NCBI GenBank assembly: GCA_022718015.1
Contig: JAIHZV010000018.1
Span: forward strand, 1 to 11,481
Reading direction: 5' to 3'
Source: Phascolarctobacterium sp.
GTDB lineage: Bacteria; Bacillota; Negativicutes; Acidaminococcales; Acidaminococcaceae
DNA: 11,481 nucleotides
This document shows, piece by piece, positions 7,522 through 11,481 of this stretch. Numbering within the stretch: the first letter of the stretch is position 1; the number at the start of each line of letters is the position of its first letter. The translations under genes and the position numbers were made by a program. Under the pieces are notes generated by a model. That model had not been told where the DNA came from and did no database searches. It saw nothing but the letters and a program-made list of their open reading frames with translations.

Positions 7522-7550
7522 GTTTATCACGTACCCCCCCTTGCGGTCAA
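7522..7550 (-). promoter_or_regulatory. Promoter of the riboswitch transcript
   Basis: On the minus strand TTGACC (7545-7550) is followed after 16-18 nt by A/T-rich candidates (GATAAA, ATAAAC or TAAACT within 7521-7528). The spacer contains a run of seven Gs. Transcription would begin close to 7515, about 25 nt before the aptamer. Confidence 0.55.
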
Positions 7551-7562
7551 GCAAAACTATAT

Positions 7563-7579
7563 AAATAATATAATTATTT
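7563..7579. repeat. A/T inverted repeat upstream of the riboswitch promoter
   Basis: AAATAAT, centre ATA, ATTATTT: two 7-nt arms located 13 nt upstream of the -35 element. It may act as an UP-type element or a regulator site. In such A/T-rich DNA a chance palindrome is also possible. Confidence 0.3.
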
Positions 7580-7631
7580 TACATGTCTAGGTATTCATTT
7601 GTTGCGCACGATTATTTCATAAAGCAAACAA

Positions 7632-7700
7632 GGCAGCCTGATAAGCGTTTTATCTTACGCTCATGTTGGTATTTTGGCAATCCATGCTGTATTTGCCGCC
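7632..7700 (-). pseudogene. 69-bp remnant of an autotransporter beta-barrel gene
   Basis: Ungapped alignment with 10360-10428 in the intact autotransporter gives 61 identical bases of 69 (88%). The minus-strand translation reads GGKYSMDCQNTNMSVR, stop, NAYQ, against GGKYSMDGQNTNMSVRYNAYQ in the intact barrel; the Tyr codon TAC has become the stop TAA. Similarity ends abruptly on both sides. It is a non-coding relic, left by duplication or recombination between autotransporter genes, and it sits just past the terminator of the nuclease-family gene. Confidence 0.85.
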
Positions 7701-7718
7701 GCTGAACAAAGGAACAGC

Positions 7719-7762
7719 AAAAATCCCACGGCCTTACAGCTACGTAAAGTTGTGGGATTTTA
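7719..7762 (-). terminator. Intrinsic terminator of the AAA-ATPase/nuclease gene
   Basis: On the minus strand AAATCCCAC pairs with GTGGGATTT, enclosing a second stem CTTTAC/GTAAGG, with a T-run after it. It starts 14 nt past the stop codon at 7776. The symmetric A/T ends would let it work on both strands. Confidence 0.85.
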
Positions 7763-7775
7763 TTCTTTCATCTAT

Positions 7776-9446
7776 TCACTTTGTTGCAATTTCCACCTTC
7801 TTGCCACAGAACGCAATGCCATATTTATATATCGTACCAATTCCCTGCCTGCGCAGCTCCGTATCATAATGCTTTACTTCAATCTGCTCAAGCGCCTGCT
7901 CTGCCAGCTTCTTCAATTGCTCGGCAGAAGCCTCCTTGGCAGCCTTAATCTCGATAATTATTCCCGGCATTCCCTGCGTCTTCGGCGTAAGCTGAATATC
8001 AAAGCGACCCTCGCCACTTTCTCTGTTCGACAAAGGATAATAGTCATTAGTAAACATGCCTGTCATCCCTAGAAGCAGTCCTTGATAATAGTTCTCCTGC
8101 AGCCCATCATAGAAGCTGACAGCTTCCAGCAGAAATTTTCGCAGAGCAGCCTGCAGCTGCTTGCTGTTTTTCGTAATGAGATAAAGCTGCAGCTTATTTA
8201 TCGTATCACCGCTTCTGCTTTCCTGAAGCAGCGATAAAATTTCACGCCGATACACTGTCTTAACTTCTTTATTAGGAATAGCCAGCTCACAGATATTCAT
8301 GCCCTCAAGCTTCATTGTTTTTACTGCCTTCAGATATCCTGTCAAAAGCAGGAAGCCAAAAATATTCGTTGTTGTGTCCCGCAAGCTAGGATAGATGATA
8401 TCGGTTTCCACGACAGACTGTACTGTTGCTCCGTTTAATAATTCCCGTAATTGCTCGCAGGCAGACTCATCAAGATTTTTAATAATCTCTCTGATAGTGA
8501 GATTAGCGGAGGTCTGTACCCAATATGGCTCTGCCTCACAATCATTGGCAAAATAATTAATCACCGACCACGGGTTATAAATTTCTACCTCACCAAATTT
8601 ATAGCCATCATACCATTGCTTAATTTCCGGCAGCTTTGCTTCTGCCTCATAATACTCTGCCATAGTCTGCACTTCTGCGCTCGTAAAGCCAAAATAGCTG
8701 CTGAACCTTTTATCCAGCACCGAATACACCCGTACATTGTTCAGACCGCTGAAAATACTTTCCTTAGCTACCCGCAAAATTCCCGTCATCACGCTCAGTT
8801 TGACATAGGGATTATCCTTGAGCGCTGCCGAAAAAAAGTTTCTGATGAATTCCACGGACTGCGCATAATACCCATTTACATAGCCTTCCTGTATCGGCGT
8901 ATCATATTCATCAATAATGATTACCACAGGCAGCTCATAATATGCTTGCAGCATCTGCGACAAACGCCGCAAGCTCAGCATATAATCTTCCTTGGCAGCC
9001 GTACCATTCACTATTTTTTTATAAAAAGAACTGTCCTCTTCGGCTATTTTAGTGCTGTCATCCAGTTCCCTATGCCGCGAAAACTCACTTGCTATTACCA
9101 GCTTCAGCAGGCCAAACGCAGTTTCCCACTCACTAGACTTGATATCCTTCAGGCTTAGATAAATTACAGGATATTTTCCCTGCTCCCTAGTATAAGCCTC
9201 TCCTTGCTGCCAGATTTTTTTATTTTTAAAGTAGCTGCTCGTATCTTCGTCAGTTTTCTCGAAAAAAGTCCGCAGCATATCCATATTCAGCGTTTTGCCG
9301 AAGCGTCGCGGACGTGTAAGCAGCAGTATCTTTGCTCCATCATCTAAGACATCCTTAATAAGCAAGGTTTTGTCCAGATAATAATAATGCGTGCATACCT
9401 CTTTATAATTTGTCGAACCTATTGGTAGCCGTAATTTTCTCTGCAT
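7776..9446 (-). CDS. AAA-ATPase-like protein with C-terminal PD-(D/E)XK nuclease domain
   Basis: A 556-aa protein of the widespread family that joins an AAA-ATPase-like domain (PF09820 type) to a PD-(D/E)XK nuclease domain (PF08011 type). Walker A is TRPRRFGKT (residues 44-52) and Walker B is VVIIIDEYDTP (174-183). The family's SVMTGILRVAKESIFSGLNN (218-237) and QWYDGYKFG...YNPWSVINYF (277-299) blocks are present. The nuclease core has D483 in GRFDI, E499 and K501 in IIIEIKAAK, then KYGIAFCGKKVEI near the end. Length and all key residues are those of an intact family member. ATG at 9446 has GAGG about 9 nt upstream. The gene has its own promoter and terminator. Such proteins occur in many copies in anaerobe genomes; their cellular role is unknown, with mobile-element or defence functions proposed. 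Confidence 0.95.
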   Translation of the reverse strand: MQRKLRLPIGSTNYKEVCTHYYYLDKTLLIKDVLDDGAKILLLTRPRRFGKTLNMDMLRTFFEKTDEDTSSYFKNKKIWQQGEAYTREQGKYPVIYLSLKDIKSSEWETAFGLLKLVIASEFSRHRELDDSTKIAEEDSSFYKKIVNGTAAKEDYMLSLRRLSQMLQAYYELPVVIIIDEYDTPIQEGYVNGYYAQSVEFIRNFFSAALKDNPYVKLSVMTGILRVAKESIFSGLNNVRVYSVLDKRFSSYFGFTSAEVQTMAEYYEAEAKLPEIKQWYDGYKFGEVEIYNPWSVINYFANDCEAEPYWVQTSANLTIREIIKNLDESACEQLRELLNGATVQSVVETDIIYPSLRDTTTNIFGFLLLTGYLKAVKTMKLEGMNICELAIPNKEVKTVYRREILSLLQESRSGDTINKLQLYLITKNSKQLQAALRKFLLEAVSFYDGLQENYYQGLLLGMTGMFTNDYYPLSNRESGEGRFDIQLTPKTQGMPGIIIEIKAAKEASAEQLKKLAEQALEQIEVKHYDTELRRQGIGTIYKYGIAFCGKKVEIATK

Positions 9447-9507
9447 AACTGCCTACCTCACTTTCCTGCACAACGACTGCTATCAAGATATCACTTTCTT
9501 GCTTTTT

Positions 9508-9516
9508 ATTATAGCA
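9508..9516 (-). promoter_or_regulatory. Extended -10 promoter of the AAA-ATPase/nuclease gene
   Basis: The minus strand reads TGCTATAAT, a perfect extended -10 (TGn plus TATAAT), 62 nt upstream of the ATG. No good -35 is present at 17 nt, as is usual for extended -10 promoters. Confidence 0.65.
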
Positions 9517-9548
9517 TTTTTTATAGCCACATACTACCTGCCAAATGC

Positions 9549-9580
9549 AAAAAAGGCGGCCCGGCTATCGCCGTTCCGCC
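9549..9580 (-). terminator. Intrinsic terminator of the right-hand autotransporter gene
   Basis: On the minus strand GGCGG, AAC, GGC, loop, GCC, then CCGCC is followed by TTTTTT. The G+C-rich stem and T-run lie about 60 nt past the autotransporter stop codon and before the next gene's promoter. The stretch between stop and hairpin (9581-9642) holds nothing else convincing. Confidence 0.9.
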
Positions 9581-9642
9581 CTTCTGCTTTTAAAAGGAGT
9601 ATGAGTATATGAGTTATTTAATCAAGGATTTATCAGCTACAA

Positions 9643-11481
9643 TCAGAAGCTCCAGCGCAGACCGGCATCTACACGCCACTTCTGCTCAACGTCGCCGCCG
9701 AAGGAGCGCTCGAAGCTTGCGTAAACCATGCTGTTGTCATTAAGCTTCACGCTACCGCCAAGCTGTGCTTCGAACCAGGTATCGCTGAAGCTGATGCTTG
9801 TGCTTCCGTCCGGCTCGCCCTCAACATGATAGCTGCTGTCGAAATCGCCGTTGAATTCATGTGCTGCGGCAAGCTTCACGAAGTAGCTTGCATTATCCAG
9901 CTTTTGTCCCAGACGCACGCCTACGCGTCCGATAAGGCTTGTGAAGGCATCCTGATGTACATACAGATCCTTGGCTTTGCCAAAAGCATCAAGATAATCG
10001 CTTGCTGCCTTATAGTCTTTGCCTGCCACGCGACCCAAGGTCAGCTCTACGCTCGGATCGACATACATACCGTTTTTGCCCTCAAAGCGCTTGCCATACT
10101 CAGCACTCAGTGATGCACCCCAGGTCTTATAGTCGCCGCTCAACTTATGGCCATAAAGGTTGCGTACATCATATTCGTTCTCCAGACGGCTGTATTTAGC
10201 AATCAAATCCACATATTGTCCGTCTTCGCCGGTCCAGGTGCCATACAGGCCTAAGCTGGTATTCTTGAGATCAGCATGACCAGTGCCGTAGGAAGAGCTG
10301 CCATCGTCATAGGAAAGAGCCACGCCTGCTTTCCAGCCATAGGCAACCTCTTTATCATAGCCAACCTGATAAGCGTTGTATCTTACGCTCATGTTAGTGT
10401 TTTGGCCGTCCATGCTGTACTTGCCGCCATAGTATTTTGCCCAGATACCGCTTTCGCCCTCGCTCAGACGCAGGTCGCCCATACGCTTCATAAGGTCATT
10501 GTTTTCTGCACGCCATACCAGAGCGTTAGAAACCATCGCCGTCTTTGCACCCTTCATCATTGCGGTTTCTTTATCGCCGTAGATGACAGCAGGATTCTTC
10601 TTGCTATCCGGAGTTACTACAGAACCGGCTGCCAGACTGCCCTTGCCATCCTCGCCAGAGAATTCAACATCACCAAGCTTAAGAGCCGCAGAGCTAGAGG
10701 TCAAACCTTCGGCAATTTGTACATAGCCGTCCAGATTGCTTTCTGCACCGTCAATTGCACCAAGATAATACAATTTATTAGCTAATTTATTTAAAGTGCC
10801 CTGAACATCATCCGGATTGCTGATATCAATACCGTAGTTATCAGTGCTCAAGGTGATCTTAGAGCCTTCAGCTGCATTCTTAATCGTAAAGTTGCCGCCA
10901 ATAACATCAATGCCTTCGTCAGACTTAGTATGCTTATAAATTACAGTTGCATTGCCGCTATAGTTATTGACAACAACATTACCGGTTATGCCGTTCTCGC
11001 TCTCAGTAATCGAGGACGAGCCGTCAGCAGTTGTGCTGCCATTCAGGCTGCTGCTCTTAGCTGTAAATACTCTGCTGCCTGTCATATCAATGAAGCCGTT
11101 GTCGCTTGTCAGCCAGCCAATCTTTGCATCCGTATGCTTGCTGCTCTGGTCAACCTGCTCCGCAGTGATAGCGTTATACCAGGTTGCACCGTTTTTCAAC
11201 GACAGCTGCATGCCATCGCTGATGCTGAAGCCGTACCAGTTAGTCTTTGCGCCATCAAGCTTAACATTCATCGAGCCGTTGCCAAAGCCCTTCCAATGTG
11301 CGCCGTCCTCCATAAACAGATTTACTGCACCAAGCTGGCCTTGGGTTACGCCATAGCCACGGGTATCAGCATAGTTGCCTTCCCAATAGGAGTTTTCGCC
11401 CTTCATGCCCAGGCTTATGCGGCCCTTCGTGCCCATGCCTCCGTTCGTTACGACATCACCGATGACAACTGCTCTGTTGTC
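9643..11481 (-). CDS. Autotransporter: passenger end and complete beta-barrel (5' end beyond window)
   Basis: The frame is open from the right edge to the TGA at 9643-9645 (612 residues visible), so the signal peptide and most of the passenger are missing; internal Met codons such as the one at 11436 are not the start. The first ~150 residues are beta-helix with Trp rungs (SYWEGN, AHWKGFGNGS, TNWYGFSISDG, ATWYNA), followed by one copy of the shared module. The last ~300 residues form an autotransporter barrel (PF03797 type): a helix-like ENNDLMKRMGDLR segment, GIWAKYYGGKYSMDG, alternating amphipathic strands, and the terminal WRVDAGLRWSF with final Phe. The barrel inserts in the outer membrane and displays the passenger on the surface. 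It is a paralogue of the gene at the left edge. Role is probably adhesion or other surface contact; no protease or enzyme motif is visible in this part. Confidence 0.95.
   Translation of the reverse strand, partial: DNRAVVIGDVVTNGGMGTKGRISLGMKGENSYWEGNYADTRGYGVTQGQLGAVNLFMEDGAHWKGFGNGSMNVKLDGAKTNWYGFSISDGMQLSLKNGATWYNAITAEQVDQSSKHTDAKIGWLTSDNGFIDMTGSRVFTAKSSSLNGSTTADGSSSITESENGITGNVVVNNYSGNATVIYKHTKSDEGIDVIGGNFTIKNAAEGSKITLSTDNYGIDISNPDDVQGTLNKLANKLYYLGAIDGAESNLDGYVQIAEGLTSSSAALKLGDVEFSGEDGKGSLAAGSVVTPDSKKNPAVIYGDKETAMMKGAKTAMVSNALVWRAENNDLMKRMGDLRLSEGESGIWAKYYGGKYSMDGQNTNMSVRYNAYQVGYDKEVAYGWKAGVALSYDDGSSSYGTGHADLKNTSLGLYGTWTGEDGQYVDLIAKYSRLENEYDVRNLYGHKLSGDYKTWGASLSAEYGKRFEGKNGMYVDPSVELTLGRVAGKDYKAASDYLDAFGKAKDLYVHQDAFTSLIGRVGVRLGQKLDNASYFVKLAAAHEFNGDFDSSYHVEGEPDGSTSISFSDTWFEAQLGGSVKLNDNSMVYASFERSFGGDVEQKWRVDAGLRWSF
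10627..10983 (-). repeat. Passenger module, copy in the right-hand autotransporter
   Basis: 119 residues beginning GNVVVNNYSGNATVIY, with IGGNFTIKNAAEGSKITL, LNKLANKLYYLG and YVQIAEGLTSSS, ending GKGSLAA. It is the third member of the module family also found at 385-732 and 1201-1548. Here it sits just before the barrel, which suggests the module is the last part of the passenger in these proteins. Confidence 0.85.

Noticed and set aside
9609..9743. 44-codon plus-strand frame starting MSYLIKDLSATI with AAAGGAG before it
   Set aside because: The ribosome binding site is attractive, but most of the frame is antisense to the autotransporter end and becomes an Arg/Ser-rich low-complexity string. 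No promoter is evident.
1..11481. CRISPR arrays, tRNA or rRNA genes, insertion-sequence transposases
   Set aside because: I saw no regularly spaced direct repeats, no tRNA-like cloverleaf or rRNA sequence and no transposase motifs; the repeats present are coding modules of surface proteins.

Overview
This window most likely comes from a diderm Firmicute of the class Negativicutes (Selenomonas/Megamonas/Phascolarctobacterium-like). It combines outer-membrane proteins (a TonB-dependent receptor and autotransporters) with strong AGGAGG ribosome binding sites, moderate-to-low G+C and an AAA-ATPase/PD-(D/E)XK gene of a type common in that class. The class assignment is an inference. Every gene I can support is on the minus strand, so the window reads biologically from right to left.

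Right part (11481 to 9549): the 3' part of a large autotransporter gene. It has a beta-helical passenger with Trp-containing rungs, one copy of a ~116-residue module and a complete C-terminal beta-barrel, followed by a strong intrinsic terminator. Next (9516 to 7719) is a self-contained single-gene unit with an extended -10 promoter, a 556-aa AAA-ATPase-like/PD-(D/E)XK nuclease-family protein and a hairpin terminator. Just past it lies a 69-bp decayed copy of the autotransporter barrel (88% identical to the intact gene), a scar of past recombination.

Middle (7579 to 7071): a promoter, then a cobalamin (B12) riboswitch recognisable from its core, hairpins and 3' hallmark. A small hairpin follows that sequesters the ribosome binding site of a 58-aa gene and could make a loop-loop contact with the aptamer.

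Left part (6966 to 1): a 938-aa TonB-dependent receptor with an unusual ~200-residue insertion containing a charged helical stretch. After only 15 nt comes a very large secreted protein gene that runs off the left edge (1347 codons visible, with no in-frame stop). It starts with a signal peptide and a ~390-residue beta-propeller-like domain, then continues as an autotransporter-type beta-helix with two copies of the module seen in the other autotransporter.

The most interesting reading is that the B12 riboswitch, 58-aa gene, TonB receptor and propeller-autotransporter form one corrinoid-responsive locus. The surface-displayed propeller would capture a corrinoid for the receptor, functionally like the Bacteroides BtuG-BtuB pair but anchored by an autotransporter instead of a lipid. 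The riboswitch, gene order and tight receptor/propeller coupling are seen directly. The substrate and the functional partnership are inferred, and a possible separate promoter just upstream of the receptor means read-through from the riboswitch is not proven.
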